A DNA stretch of 64,000 bases from NCBI GenBank assembly GCA_009692115.1, contig SHZU01000002.1, positions 62,001 through 126,000 of the forward strand, written 5' to 3'. The position numbers were made by a program, and so were the translations under genes. Shown piece after piece: positions 9,786-18,191 of the stretch (the stretch's first letter is position 1; each line of letters opens with the position of its first letter). This stretch comes from Gemmatimonadota bacterium (GTDB taxonomy: Bacteria; Gemmatimonadota; Gemmatimonadetes; Gemmatimonadales; GWC2-71-9). Below the pieces are notes generated by a model. The model was not told the DNA's origin, did not search any database, and saw only the letters and a program-made list of their open reading frames with translations.

Positions 9786-10160
9786 GGTCACCGAGCAGGT
9801 CGTCTCGAACCCGCCGCGAATGTTGTAGAGGGTCTTGACGGTCAGGCGTTTGGGAGCCAGGACCCGGAACAGGTCTTCGGCAATCCGGGCGGTGGCGTGC
9901 TCCTGGAAGATCCCGACGTTCCGATAGCTGGTCACGTAGTATTTGAGACTCTTGAGCTCGATGCAGCAGGCGCCCGGGGTATAGGCGATCGTGAGGGTGG
10001 CGAAGTCAGGGAGCCCGCTGTAGGGACAGACGGCGCTGAATTCGCGGGTTTCGGTCACGATGTCTTGGTCCGGGCCCTCGTAGGCGAAGGTCTCGAGCCT
10101 GGCCACATCGATATGTTCGGGGCCCACAAAGGGGACGGTACGTCCTTCGGCTGTCGCCAT
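9774..10160 (-). CDS. queF: NADPH-dependent 7-cyano-7-deazaguanine reductase QueF (short form)
   Basis: QueF reduces the nitrile of preQ0 to preQ1 in queuosine synthesis. The 128-residue protein is the single-domain type. The nucleophile C45 and the acid D52 lie in FSAVCPYSGLPDF, and the QueF motif ELKSLKYY is at residues 68-75. The start ATG at 10160 has GGAGGAATC immediately upstream; the open frame extends further but has no such site. It is divergent from the beta-helix gene and is not linked to queC-queE. Confidence 0.95.
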   Translation of the reverse strand: MATAEGRTVPFVGPEHIDVARLETFAYEGPDQDIVTETREFSAVCPYSGLPDFATLTIAYTPGACCIELKSLKYYVTSYRNVGIFQEHATARIAEDLFRVLAPKRLTVKTLYNIRGGFETTCSVTLPR

Positions 10161-10232
10161 GATTCCTCCGGTTTGCTGGAATCTAGTCGCTCCGGTGTAG
10201 CCGGGAACCCAATCCAGGAGTAGCATCTCGGC

Positions 10233-12407
10233 ATGCTTCTGATCTTCGCAGCGTTGCTGGCGGCCCCGGCCCCGGCCGACACCATTGATTTGACCCCGGG
10301 TCTCGTCATTACCAAGAGTGTCGTCATTCGCCCCGCCCCGTACCGGCTTCAGCCCCTGGCAGAGGACTCGGCCGTGATCCGGATCAAGGGCGACGGGATC
10401 GAGGTCAATTTCGCGGGTTCGATGCTGATCGGGTCGGCCTACGCCGCCGATCCCGACCGAGGCCAGGGGATCGGGGTGCTGATCGAAGGCGGGCGGAATA
10501 TCACGCTTCGGGGCGCGAACATCCGCGGCTACAAGATCGGGGTGCTGGCCCGCGGGGTGGTCGGGCTCTCGTTGCTGGACAATGACGTGAGCTACAACTG
10601 GAAGCCGCGGCTCTGGAGCGGGATCGGTCACGAGAGCCTGGTCGACTGGCTCTCGTTTCACCACAACGAGAAAGACGAGTGGCTCCGGTTCGGCGCCGGA
10701 TTCTATTTGGCCGACGTCCAAGGCGGCGAGATTCGCGGCAATGTCGCGATCCAAAGCATGAACGGCCTGCTCTTGGTCCGTTCATCCAAGCTTGAGGTGT
10801 GGAACAACAATTTCTCCTATCTCTCGGGGCTCGGCATCGGTCTCTATCGCGCCACGGACAACCGGATCATGCACAATCGGGTCGACTATGCGATTCGCGG
10901 GTACCGCCACGGGATCTACGCGAGAGGCCAAGACTCCGCGGCGCTCCTGCTCTACGAACAAAGCTCCCGGAACGTCGTGGCCTACAACTCGATGACCCAC
11001 TCGGGGGACGGGCTTTTCCTCTGGGCTGGCCAATCAACGATGGATACCGGGCAGGGAGGGGCCAACGACAATCTGATCTTCGGCAATGATTTCAGCTTTG
11101 CCGCCACTAACGGGATCGAGGCCACCTTCAGCCGGAACCGGTTCATCGGCAATCTCGTGGAGGGGGCTCAGTACGGGATGTGGGGCGGCTACAGCTATGC
11201 ATCGGAGATCCGGAACAATCGGTTCAAGAACAACGTGACCGGCATCGCGATTGAACATGGTCAGGACAACAAGATCCTGGCCAACGACTTCGAGGGTGAC
11301 CAGACCGCCATCCGCCTCTGGTGGAACCCGATCGAGCCATCCGACTGGGGCTACCCGAAGAGTCGGGACACCAAGAGCCGCACCTATACGATCGACGACA
11401 ATCGGTTTCTCGGCACCAAGGTCGCCCTCGCCCTCGAGAACACTCAGAAGACCGTCCTGCTCCGCAATAAATACTTTGGGGTTGACACCCTCGTCCGGAC
11501 CAAGGGCGACACCGCCGGCTTCCGCCGTGACGCCCGCCGGAGCGGGATGGCTGCGTTGCCGTTGGCCCCGTGGCGCCCGAACCCCCGCGATCCCGCGGCG
11601 CCGCCACCCTTGGCCAAGGCCGTGGATCCGTTTTCACTCGATGCCCCAGAGCGGGGCCGGGCCGGGATCTTGATCGATGAGTGGGGGCCGTACGATGGAC
11701 GGGCCCCGAAAGCCTGGCCGGTTCGGGACGCCGACAGCGCGGTCGTGCTGGGGCAGGTGGCCTACCGGATCATCGGGCCGGCCGGCGCCTGGCACCTGGT
11801 GGCGGCCCGTGGAGCCGTGGTGAACCGGACCATGGGAAAAGTGGGTGACACGCTCCTGGTCACCCCGGCGGCCGGTCCGGTCGTTGACGTCGATATCGAG
11901 TTAGAGCACCAGGGTGACGCGGTGGTGAGTTCCGACGGTGCCGTCGGGAGGGCAGGCGACCCCTACCGGTTTCGGCTCCGAAGGTTTCTCGCCCCGATCG
12001 ATTGGACGGTCCAGGCCTTTGCCTGGGACAGCACGACCGATCCGCGGAAGGAGGGCGACCGGCACCGGGCCGCATTCAAGACGTCGCCGCTCGCGACCCG
12101 GCGGGACTCACTGCTCGACTACGTGTGGTCTACTCCAAAACACCCCGGGTTTCCCGCCCAGCGGTTCCTGGTCGCCGCCGAAGGCACGGTCGACCTCCCC
12201 AAGACTTCCGAGTACCAGCTCGTGACCATCAGCGACGACGGAATCCGCGTCTGGATCGACAACAAACTCGCCATCGACCACTGGTCACCCCACGAATCCG
12301 CCGTCGACCAAGTGGAGATCAAGCCCGGCAAACACCGCCTCCGGGTCGAGTACTACCAAGTCGACGGCTGGGTCGAACTCCGAGTCGAAATCCGCCGCCG
12401 CCCGTAA
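10233..12407 (+). CDS. Secreted right-handed parallel beta-helix (NosD-like) protein with C-terminal PA14-like domain
   Basis: 724 residues. It starts with a signal peptide (MLLIFAALLAAPAPA). Residues 70-420 are rich in N-containing turns typical of right-handed beta-helix repeats of the NosD/CASH type (ITLRGANIRGYKIGV, LSLLDNDVSYN, NRIMHNRVDYAIRG, ENTQKTVLLRNKYFG). After a proline-rich linker near 430-460, a second part ends in a PA14-like module: YQLVTISDDGIRVWIDN, then PGKHRLRVEYYQVDGW. Such proteins bind or cleave carbohydrates, or position copper sites (NosD), but no catalytic residues can be named here. There is no nos cluster nearby. Confidence 0.75.
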   Translation: MLLIFAALLAAPAPADTIDLTPGLVITKSVVIRPAPYRLQPLAEDSAVIRIKGDGIEVNFAGSMLIGSAYAADPDRGQGIGVLIEGGRNITLRGANIRGYKIGVLARGVVGLSLLDNDVSYNWKPRLWSGIGHESLVDWLSFHHNEKDEWLRFGAGFYLADVQGGEIRGNVAIQSMNGLLLVRSSKLEVWNNNFSYLSGLGIGLYRATDNRIMHNRVDYAIRGYRHGIYARGQDSAALLLYEQSSRNVVAYNSMTHSGDGLFLWAGQSTMDTGQGGANDNLIFGNDFSFAATNGIEATFSRNRFIGNLVEGAQYGMWGGYSYASEIRNNRFKNNVTGIAIEHGQDNKILANDFEGDQTAIRLWWNPIEPSDWGYPKSRDTKSRTYTIDDNRFLGTKVALALENTQKTVLLRNKYFGVDTLVRTKGDTAGFRRDARRSGMAALPLAPWRPNPRDPAAPPPLAKAVDPFSLDAPERGRAGILIDEWGPYDGRAPKAWPVRDADSAVVLGQVAYRIIGPAGAWHLVAARGAVVNRTMGKVGDTLLVTPAAGPVVDVDIELEHQGDAVVSSDGAVGRAGDPYRFRLRRFLAPIDWTVQAFAWDSTTDPRKEGDRHRAAFKTSPLATRRDSLLDYVWSTPKHPGFPAQRFLVAAEGTVDLPKTSEYQLVTISDDGIRVWIDNKLAIDHWSPHESAVDQVEIKPGKHRLRVEYYQVDGWVELRVEIRRRP

Positions 12408-12420
12408 CCCCAACGCCCGC

Positions 12421-12441
12421 CGCCGAGCGCCGAGTGCCGAG
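12421..12441. repeat. Heptamer tandem repeat, (C/T)GCCGAG, 3 units
   Basis: CGCCGAG, CGCCGAG, TGCCGAG in tandem, in the 37-base gap between two convergent genes. It is the same unit as the longer array in queC (784-825). Confidence 0.75.
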
Positions 12442-12444
12442 CCC

Positions 12445-14316
12445 TTACCCCTCCCACCCCGCAATGCCCTCCTCGATCCACACATGCTTTCTGGCGATGA
12501 CATCCTGCGCCAACCGGTACGCCTGATCGTCGTCGTTCCCGAAGATCTCCTCGAACTTGACCGCCACCCGCCGAGAAGCCTGGCGGCAAAAGAGGTCCGC
12601 TAGCTCAACCGCCGCCCGATTCGAGGGATCCTTCTTCAGCATCATCTGGGCTTTGGACACCGTCGCGCTGATCGCAAAGAGCTCGGCGCCGATCTCGACC
12701 ATCCGGAACAGCACGGCCTGCTTCTTCTCGAGCCGCGGGCCGAACCGGATCATCGAGTGGAACAGGTTCCGGGCCAGCCGACGGGATGCCCGGTTCACGA
12801 ACCGGAGATGCTTCGCGAGCCCGCCGAACTCCGAGTACCGCGGCCAGAGACTCCAGCCGAAATACTGGCTCGGATACCACCAGGCGTAGAAGAGCCCGGC
12901 CTTGAGCAACGAACCGAGCTTCTCGCCGACGGACGACCGGGGGTCGATCAGCTTGCCGGCCACCTTGAGGTGGGTGTCGACCGCTTCGCGGGCGATGAAC
13001 AACCGCATGATCTCGGACGAACCCTCGAAGATCAGGTTGATCCGCCAGTCGCGGAGCGCCCGCTCAACGGGGTCGGGCCGTTCACCGCGGCTCTTCAAGG
13101 AATCAGCGGTCTCATAGCCCCGGCCGCCCCTGATCTGCAGGGTATCGTCCACGATTCGCCAACCGGTCTCGGAGTTCCACATCTTGGCAATCGCCGCTTC
13201 GAGGCGGATGTCGGTTTGGGGCCGGTCGGACAGTAGCGAGCAGAGGTCGCTCACGGCATCCATCGCAAAGGTCTCCGAGGCCATCCGGCCCAGCTTCTGC
13301 GCAATCGCGTCGTGCTTGCCGATCGGCTGGCCCCACTGGACCCGCTCCCCGGCCCACTTCCGGGAAATCTCGAGCAGGCGTTTGGCTCCGGTGACGCAAC
13401 TGGCCGGCAACGTCAACCGGCCGGTGTTGAGCGTAATCAAGGCGAGTTTGAGCCCTTTGCCTTCGCCCCACAAGACGTTCTCCACCGGCACCTTCACATC
13501 GTGGAAGCGGAGCAGGCCGTTTTCGAGCGCCCGGAGCCCCATGAAGTGGAGCCGATTCACCACTTCGATGCCGGGCCAGTTCGCCTCGACGATAAACGCC
13601 GTGATCGCCTTCGGGCCGGTTCGCGCCATGACCACCATCACATCGGCCACGGTCCCATTGGTGCACCAGAGCTTCTCGCCCGAGAGGATCCAGTGCTTCC
13701 CGTCCTCGCTGAGCGTGGCCGTCGTCGACAGCCCGGCGGGATCCGACCCGGCGTTGTTCTCGGTCAGCGCAAACGCCGAGATTGCCCCCTTGGCCAATTG
13801 CGGGAAGTATTTCTTCTTCTGCTCCGGCGTGCCGAACAGCTTGAGTGGTACCGGGACGCCGATCGATTGACTGGCCGAAAGCAGAGCGGTGACGTTGCCG
13901 CAGACCGACGCCGCCATCGCGACGGCCCGGGTATACATCAACTGGCTCAGCCCCTTGCCGCCATACTCGGTCGGGATCTTGATGCCGAACGCGCCCAGCT
14001 GCTGGAGGCCCAACACCACCTCCGGCGGCACTTTGCCGTCCCGGTCGATGGCGTCGCCGTCGACATGCTCCAGAAGGAACTTCTCCAGGGCGTCGAGGAA
14101 CGGTTTGGCCTGGGCCACGTCCTCGGCCTTCGGCTCGGGGTAGGGATGGATCAACCGGAGGTCGAGTGTCCCCTCGAACAGTTCCTTGACGAAGCTTGGG
14201 TTCCATTCGATTTCCCGGGCGGCCTCCGCAAGATCGCGGGCCGCCTGCTCGGCGGCGCGACCGGAAGCCGGGGGCGCGTTCTTGGAATCGACGGGGTTCG
14301 ATGCGACGCTGGTCAT
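12445..14316 (-). CDS. Acyl-CoA dehydrogenase (long, VLCAD/ACAD9-like)
   Basis: FAD enzyme for the first step of fatty acid beta-oxidation. At 623 residues it is longer than short-chain ACADs and matches the VLCAD/ACAD9-type with an added C-terminal helical domain. Signatures: FALTENNAGSDPAG and GEKLWCTNG in the FAD/substrate region, RGGRGYETADS, and IFEGSSEIMR, whose Glu aligns with the MCAD-type catalytic base. A TetR regulator ends 24 bases upstream on the same strand, forming a tetR-acd operon of the kind used to control fatty acid breakdown. A 673-codon open frame on the same strand crosses both genes and is a shadow. Confidence 0.92.
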   Translation of the reverse strand: MTSVASNPVDSKNAPPASGRAAEQAARDLAEAAREIEWNPSFVKELFEGTLDLRLIHPYPEPKAEDVAQAKPFLDALEKFLLEHVDGDAIDRDGKVPPEVVLGLQQLGAFGIKIPTEYGGKGLSQLMYTRAVAMAASVCGNVTALLSASQSIGVPVPLKLFGTPEQKKKYFPQLAKGAISAFALTENNAGSDPAGLSTTATLSEDGKHWILSGEKLWCTNGTVADVMVVMARTGPKAITAFIVEANWPGIEVVNRLHFMGLRALENGLLRFHDVKVPVENVLWGEGKGLKLALITLNTGRLTLPASCVTGAKRLLEISRKWAGERVQWGQPIGKHDAIAQKLGRMASETFAMDAVSDLCSLLSDRPQTDIRLEAAIAKMWNSETGWRIVDDTLQIRGGRGYETADSLKSRGERPDPVERALRDWRINLIFEGSSEIMRLFIAREAVDTHLKVAGKLIDPRSSVGEKLGSLLKAGLFYAWWYPSQYFGWSLWPRYSEFGGLAKHLRFVNRASRRLARNLFHSMIRFGPRLEKKQAVLFRMVEIGAELFAISATVSKAQMMLKKDPSNRAAVELADLFCRQASRRVAVKFEEIFGNDDDQAYRLAQDVIARKHVWIEEGIAGWEG

Positions 14317-14340
14317 GATGGGCGTTCCTGGAGGAAGGGC

Positions 14341-15006
14341 CTAACGGGCATGAGTCGCACTCCGGCGGGCCATCAGCCAGCCGGACAACAATTCGGTCAC
14401 GTGCTGCTTCCGGCGGGCAAAGAACCCGGGCGCGGTGGGGTCGAGCCCAATGACGCGTCCGAGGGTTTCGCCCTGAAGGTGCGGGAACCAGGTGAGGGCG
14501 ATCAGACTGAAGAGCATGTGGGTGACCTCCGCCGGTTCGACTTCCTCGAGACCGAGTTCCTGGGTCAGCGCCGAGATCATTTCCTGGCCGGTTACCAAGG
14601 ACAAGGGCAACCCATCGAGGGTCCGGCCATCCCCTAACGCCTCGCGCTGAATCAGCCGGACGAACGTCGGCCGGGCGGCCACGAAGTCGAAATAGTCCGA
14701 CACGGCGCCGGCGAGGATCACCTCGGGCGTTTCTCCGCTGGCGAGGGCCCGGTCCCGCCCCACCCGGACCGCCTGTCGGACCGCCTCGAAGCACCGCTCC
14801 AGTACCGCGTGGTGCAACTCGCCTTTGGAGCCGAAGAAGTAGCCCGGCGTGGCGCGCGACAACCCGGCTTCCCGGCCGACGTCGTTCAGGCTGGTGGCCG
14901 CGTAGCCCCGCTCGGCAAACAGCCGCTCCGCCGCGTCGAGAATCAGCTCGCGCGAACGAGAGGCGTTCCGTTCCTTGTCTGGGGGTGGGGCGGGGATCGT
15001 TGTCAT
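14341..15006 (-). CDS. TetR/AcrR family transcriptional regulator
   Basis: 221 residues. The N-terminal helix-turn-helix is clear: ILDAAERLFAERGYAATSL at about 21-39, then VGREAGLSRATPGYFFGSKGEL. The C-terminal ligand domain is variable. It is the first gene of an operon with the acyl-CoA dehydrogenase, so it probably represses that operon and its own gene and responds to an acyl-CoA or fatty acid; this is an inference from context. A palindrome six bases upstream of the start is a candidate operator. Confidence 0.9.
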   Translation of the reverse strand: MTTIPAPPPDKERNASRSRELILDAAERLFAERGYAATSLNDVGREAGLSRATPGYFFGSKGELHHAVLERCFEAVRQAVRVGRDRALASGETPEVILAGAVSDYFDFVAARPTFVRLIQREALGDGRTLDGLPLSLVTGQEMISALTQELGLEEVEPAEVTHMLFSLIALTWFPHLQGETLGRVIGLDPTAPGFFARRKQHVTELLSGWLMARRSATHAR

Positions 15007-15011
15007 AGTCT

Positions 15012-15033
15012 ACTTGCTGGTCGGCAAGCAAGT
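15012..15033. promoter_or_regulatory. Candidate TetR operator upstream of the tetR-acyl-CoA dehydrogenase operon
   Basis: Inverted repeat ACTTGCT (15012-15018) and AGCAAGT (15027-15033) with an 8-base spacer, six bases before the TetR start. The right half, GGCAAGCAAGT, is identical to part of the palindrome upstream of the second TetR gene at 47106. Confidence 0.6.
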
Positions 15034-15122
15034 TATAACTCGTTACTCTCAATCGCAATAGCTCCACAATCGTCGGCTCCCGTCGGTATCTTTCCGGCGG
15101 TTTCCTGGCGCACCGAGGTCCC

Positions 15123-15263
15123 ATGCCCGACAAAGTGTGCGCCGGTTGCGCCGTCCCCCTTCAGCGCGATGCGGCGTTTTGCCCCTCTTGTGGCAAGCCG
15201 GTGCCCGGCGTTGAGCCCACGACTTCAAGACCCGCCAAAGCAGTCGGACACTGGCGCAGCTGA
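15123..15263 (+). CDS. Short zinc-ribbon protein, probably a truncated remnant
   Basis: 46 codons from an ATG. It contains two CxxC pairs, CAGC and CPSC, in MPDKVCAGCAVPLQRDAAF and the following residues. This is the double-zinc-ribbon pattern found at the N-terminus of many larger bacterial proteins. Nothing recognisable follows before the stop. Its 3' end overlaps, in another frame, the start of a dinB tail, which suggests that a deletion joined two unrelated fragments. Confidence 0.45.
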   Translation: MPDKVCAGCAVPLQRDAAFCPSCGKPVPGVEPTTSRPAKAVGHWRS

Positions 15264-15545
15264 TCGACACCGATCGGGCCGTGTTGGCCATTGCCCGCCA
15301 ACTGCTCGCCGGGCTCCGCGCCCGCCGCCGGGTGGCCGCGAGGCTGATCGGAATCGGGCTGACTCGGCTCCAGGCGCCGGCGCCCACCGCCCAACTGACC
15401 CTGCTCGGGGCGGGCCCCGAGACGGTCGAGACCGACCGCGACCGCGCCGTGGCCGGTGCGATGGACACCATCACCACTCGGTTCGGCCGCGATGCGGTCA
15501 GGCCGGCCCGCCTGACCCGGAAGCGGTCCAACCCACAGGAGTCCG
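15215..15545 (+). pseudogene. Remnant of DNA polymerase IV (dinB), C-terminal little-finger domain only
   Basis: In the frame that includes the GTG at 15281, the sequence reads SRTLAQLIDTDRAVLAIARQ, LLAGL, RLIGIGLTRLQ, QLTLLG, then AMDTITTRFGRDAVRPARL. This is the order of the little-finger domain of Y-family polymerases (SRTL...RLLGVGLSxL...QLSLF...A.D.IR.RFG..A). The polymerase palm, fingers and the N-terminal half are absent, and an in-frame stop lies at 15212-15214. It has no convincing start and should not be functional. Confidence 0.65.
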
Positions 15546-15584
15546 GCGGCCCCCAGTATATTTGTTCGGTCTCTTCCTACCCGG

Positions 15585-16091
15585 ATGGTTATGCGAATCA
15601 CCGTGCACATGCAGAAGGCCCTGAACGAGCAGATTGCTAAAGAGTTCGGCGCCTCCTACCTCTACCTCTCGATGGCCGCCTACTTCGCCGAAAAGAACTT
15701 CAATGGGTTTGCCAATTGGATGCGGATGCAAGCCTCGGAAGAAACCAATCACGCCTTGAAGCTGTTCCAGTTCGTCGAGGACCGCGGTGGCCGGGTCACG
15801 CTGGAAGGTATCGACCGGCCGCCGCCGGATTTCCCCTCGCCGATCGCCGTGTTCGAACACGCCCGCGACCACGAGACCAAGGTCTCCGCCGGCATCAACC
15901 AACTGTTCGAACTCGCGGCCACCGACAAGGACTGGGCCACCCAGGCCACTCTCCAGTGGTTCATCACCGAACAGGTCGAAGAGGAGAAGACCTCCTCTGA
16001 AATCGTGGCCACGCTCCGGATGATCGGCGACAACGCCTCGGGGCTCTACATGTTCGACAAGGAGCTGGGCCGGCGCGGCTCCAGCGACTGA
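15585..16091 (+). CDS. ftnA: Bacterial non-heme ferritin
   Basis: 168 residues, one four-helix bundle. Ferroxidase-type residues are visible: the first Glu in LNEQIAKEF, ExxH in QASEETNHALKLF, a Glu in VFEHARDHE, and EQVEEEKTSS in the fourth helix. It stores iron as a 24-mer in the cytoplasm. Three ATG codons are close together (15585, 15591, 15609); the sequence similar to known ferritins starts around the third (MQKALNEQ), so the exact start is open. It is 7 bases upstream of the next gene. Confidence 0.92.
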   Translation: MVMRITVHMQKALNEQIAKEFGASYLYLSMAAYFAEKNFNGFANWMRMQASEETNHALKLFQFVEDRGGRVTLEGIDRPPPDFPSPIAVFEHARDHETKVSAGINQLFELAATDKDWATQATLQWFITEQVEEEKTSSEIVATLRMIGDNASGLYMFDKELGRRGSSD

Positions 16092-16098
16092 GGCTCCG

Positions 16099-17001
16099 GT
16101 GAACGAATCTCTGCCAAAGATCGCCTTTCTCGGGCTCGGCGCCATCGGCCGGCCCATGGCGGCCCGGGTGGCGGCCCGCTACCCGCTCACGGTCTGGAAC
16201 CGCACGGCGGCCCGGGCCGAGGCGTTCGCCGCCGACGTGTCGTGCCGGGTGGCCCCATCGGCCGCGGAGGCCGTGGCCGACGCCACCGTCGTGATGACCT
16301 GCCTCTCGACCTCCGCCGATGTAGACCAGTTGCTCCATGGCCCGGACGCCGTGCTTCCAAGTCTCCGGAGGGGTACCCTGTTCCTGGACTGCACCTCGGG
16401 CGACTCGGCGACGTCCTGCCGCCTGGCGGCGGCCTTGGAGGCTCGGGGCATTGCCTTTGCCGATTGCCCGGTCAGTGGCGGCACTAACGGCGCCGAGGCC
16501 GGCATCCTCACGGTGATGGTCGGCGGGTCTGCCGAGGTGTTTGAGCGGGCTAAGCCGTTTCTGGAAACCTTCGGGAAACTGATCGTCCACATGGGGCCGG
16601 TTGGGACGGGCGACATCATCAAGGCCATCAATCAGGCCCTCCTCGCCGCCAATATCCTCTCCCTTGGCGAAGCGCTGACGGCCATGGTCAAGGCAGGGGT
16701 GCCGGCCCGGGCCGGCCTCGAGGTGCTCAATGCCTCGAGCGGTCGGTCATTCGTCAGCGAGTCGCTGATTCCGGCCCGGGTCCTTCCGGGAACCTGGCCC
16801 AAGACCTTCCGCCTGGCCTTGCTCGACAAGGACGTCGGGATCGCCCTTGATTTGGTCCGGCAGGTCGGGCTCGAGGCGCCGATTCTGTCCCAGGTCAGGG
16901 CCCATACGGAGCTCGCCCTCAAGGAATTGGGCCCGGAGGCCGATTATCTCGAACCAATCAAGCTGTGTGAACAACGGGCGGGGGTCGAGGTTCGCGGATG
17001 A
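16099..17001 (+). CDS. NAD(P)-dependent beta-hydroxyacid dehydrogenase (3-hydroxyisobutyrate dehydrogenase family)
   Basis: 300 residues from a GTG. The Rossmann motif GLGAIG is at residues 12-17. The substrate motif DCPVSGGTNGAEAG and the family catalytic lysine K175 in IIKAINQALLAAN are present. Family members reduce or oxidise beta-hydroxyacids such as 3-hydroxyisobutyrate, tartronate semialdehyde or succinic semialdehyde; the substrate here cannot be read from the sequence. The stop overlaps the next start (ATGA). Confidence 0.88.
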   Translation: MNESLPKIAFLGLGAIGRPMAARVAARYPLTVWNRTAARAEAFAADVSCRVAPSAAEAVADATVVMTCLSTSADVDQLLHGPDAVLPSLRRGTLFLDCTSGDSATSCRLAAALEARGIAFADCPVSGGTNGAEAGILTVMVGGSAEVFERAKPFLETFGKLIVHMGPVGTGDIIKAINQALLAANILSLGEALTAMVKAGVPARAGLEVLNASSGRSFVSESLIPARVLPGTWPKTFRLALLDKDVGIALDLVRQVGLEAPILSQVRAHTELALKELGPEADYLEPIKLCEQRAGVEVRG

Positions 17002-17213
17002 GTGAGTGGCTGAGTACCCGGCCCGAACCGGTCGACGTCCACCTGACCGACCGGCGGCAGGGCATGGTGACGCTGAACGACGCCTTGCTTGATCTCGTCG
17101 AGCGGAACCTGGTGGAGCCCAGGGAGGCCTATCTCAAGGCCGTCGACAATTCGAGCCTCCTGGCCTCGCTCAAAGTGAAGGGCCACGCCACCGACTTCAT
17201 GGGGGAAGGGTGA
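16998..17213 (+). CDS. Small protein resembling the C-terminal tail of PilT/PilB-type ATPases
   Basis: 71 residues, wedged by 4-base overlaps between the dehydrogenase (ATGA) and the RNA methyltransferase (GTGA), so it is very likely translated. The central part, GMVTLNDALLDLVERNLVEP, then REAYLKAVD, resembles the terminal helices of pilus retraction ATPases (QTLNQALxxLVxxGxIxxEEAxxxA). No ATPase core is present. It may be an independent small adaptor or a domain remnant kept for coupling. Function unknown. Confidence 0.6.
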   Translation: MSEWLSTRPEPVDVHLTDRRQGMVTLNDALLDLVERNLVEPREAYLKAVDNSSLLASLKVKGHATDFMGEG

Positions 17214-18025
17214 CCGCCCCGCCCATTCTCGTCTTGGTCGAGCCCCAGGACATCGTCAACATCGCGAGCGCCATCCGGATCGCGAAGAACTTCGGGATCG
17301 AGTACCTCCGCTTGGTCAAACCGCGGGTGTTCGATCCCTATCGGATCGAAGGCATCGCCCACAACACCGGCGATATCGTCGACCGGATCCGGATGTGTCA
17401 GTCCCTCGAAGAGGCCATCGGCGATTGTGTCTTCGTCGTCGCGATGACCGCGCGGGAACGGGCCGCCAAACGGCAGCTCCTCCGTCCCCCCGCGGCGGCC
17501 GCCGAGGTAACCGAACGATCGGTCGAGGGGCCCGTCGCGGTGGTGTTTGGGCGGGAAGACAGCGGCCTGACGAACGACGAACTCGATCGCTGCCATGCCT
17601 TGGCCACGATCGCCACGAATCCGGCCCACCGGTCGCTCAATCTGGCCCAGGCGGCCGCCATCATGGCCTACGAGTGCTGGAACGCCCGCGAGGGCGCCGA
17701 TCCGTCTCGGAAGTCCCCCCGGCGGCGCACGGTCAAGGCCCGGGCCGAGGATCTGGCCAGCCTGTTCCAGGACAGCGAGCGAGCCCTTTGGGCCGTCGAT
17801 TTCTTCAAGAGTCGGAACGGGGAGAACGTCCTCCGGTCGATTCGGGAGATCGTCTTTCGCGCTGATCTGGATGAACGGGAAGCCAAGCTGCTCCGGGCCA
17901 TGACCCTGGAGACCGTTCACTACCTCAGTCGGACCGGCGTGCTCCAGGAACTCCCGGAGCGGCTCCGGCTACCCGCGGGGAAGCGATCCGCTCCCGGTGG
18001 TGAGGTTCCGTCGGAGAATCCGTAG
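17210..18025 (+). CDS. SpoU/TrmJ-family RNA 2'-O-methyltransferase
   Basis: 271 residues from a GTG. SPOUT-fold motifs are clear: LVEPQDIVNIASAIRIAKNFG near the N-terminus, VAVVFGREDSGLTNDEL at about 105-120, and NPAHRSLNLAQAAAIMAYE, which forms the knotted SAM site. This is the pattern of TrmJ (tRNA Cm32/Um32) and close relatives. A C-terminal helical extension (about residues 165-271) is also as in TrmJ. The exact tRNA position modified cannot be assigned. It is the last gene of a three-gene overlapping run. Confidence 0.88.
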   Translation: MTAPPILVLVEPQDIVNIASAIRIAKNFGIEYLRLVKPRVFDPYRIEGIAHNTGDIVDRIRMCQSLEEAIGDCVFVVAMTARERAAKRQLLRPPAAAAEVTERSVEGPVAVVFGREDSGLTNDELDRCHALATIATNPAHRSLNLAQAAAIMAYECWNAREGADPSRKSPRRRTVKARAEDLASLFQDSERALWAVDFFKSRNGENVLRSIREIVFRADLDEREAKLLRAMTLETVHYLSRTGVLQELPERLRLPAGKRSAPGGEVPSENP

Positions 18026-18059
18026 CCCTCGACTCCCAATTAAGGGGTAGTTGGCCTCC

Positions 18060-18087
18060 TTGTGTAGGGGCCTCTCACTTTTATCTT
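18060..18087 (+). promoter_or_regulatory. Candidate sigma-70 promoter for the act operon
   Basis: TTGTGT at 18060-18065 and TATCTT at 18082-18087, spaced by 16 bases, in the 166-base gap before actA. The -10 element is imperfect, so this is only a candidate. Confidence 0.35.
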
Positions 18088-18139
18088 ACCTGCGGCCTTG
18101 TACCTTGGTGCGCTTGCACTTGCGGGGCCTTCCCAACTT

Positions 18140-18155
18140 CGTGAAATGTTTCACA
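18140..18155. promoter_or_regulatory. CRP/FNR-type palindrome upstream of actA
   Basis: CGTGA-AATGTT-TCACA: one mismatch to TGTGA-N6-TCACA, with the inner core GTGAAATGTTTCAC perfectly symmetric. It ends 36 bases before the actA start. The same core spacing occurs upstream of the cupredoxin gene at 27104. Confidence 0.6.
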
Positions 18156-18191
18156 TAGGTTTGCCACCCACGTATCGGCGGATGCCCACGC

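Noticed and set aside
13112-15133. A 673-codon open frame on the minus strand across the TetR and acyl-CoA dehydrogenase genes
   Set aside because: Both real genes in the other frame have complete family motifs; this frame is Arg/Pro/Gly-rich with no domain, as expected from high-GC third positions.
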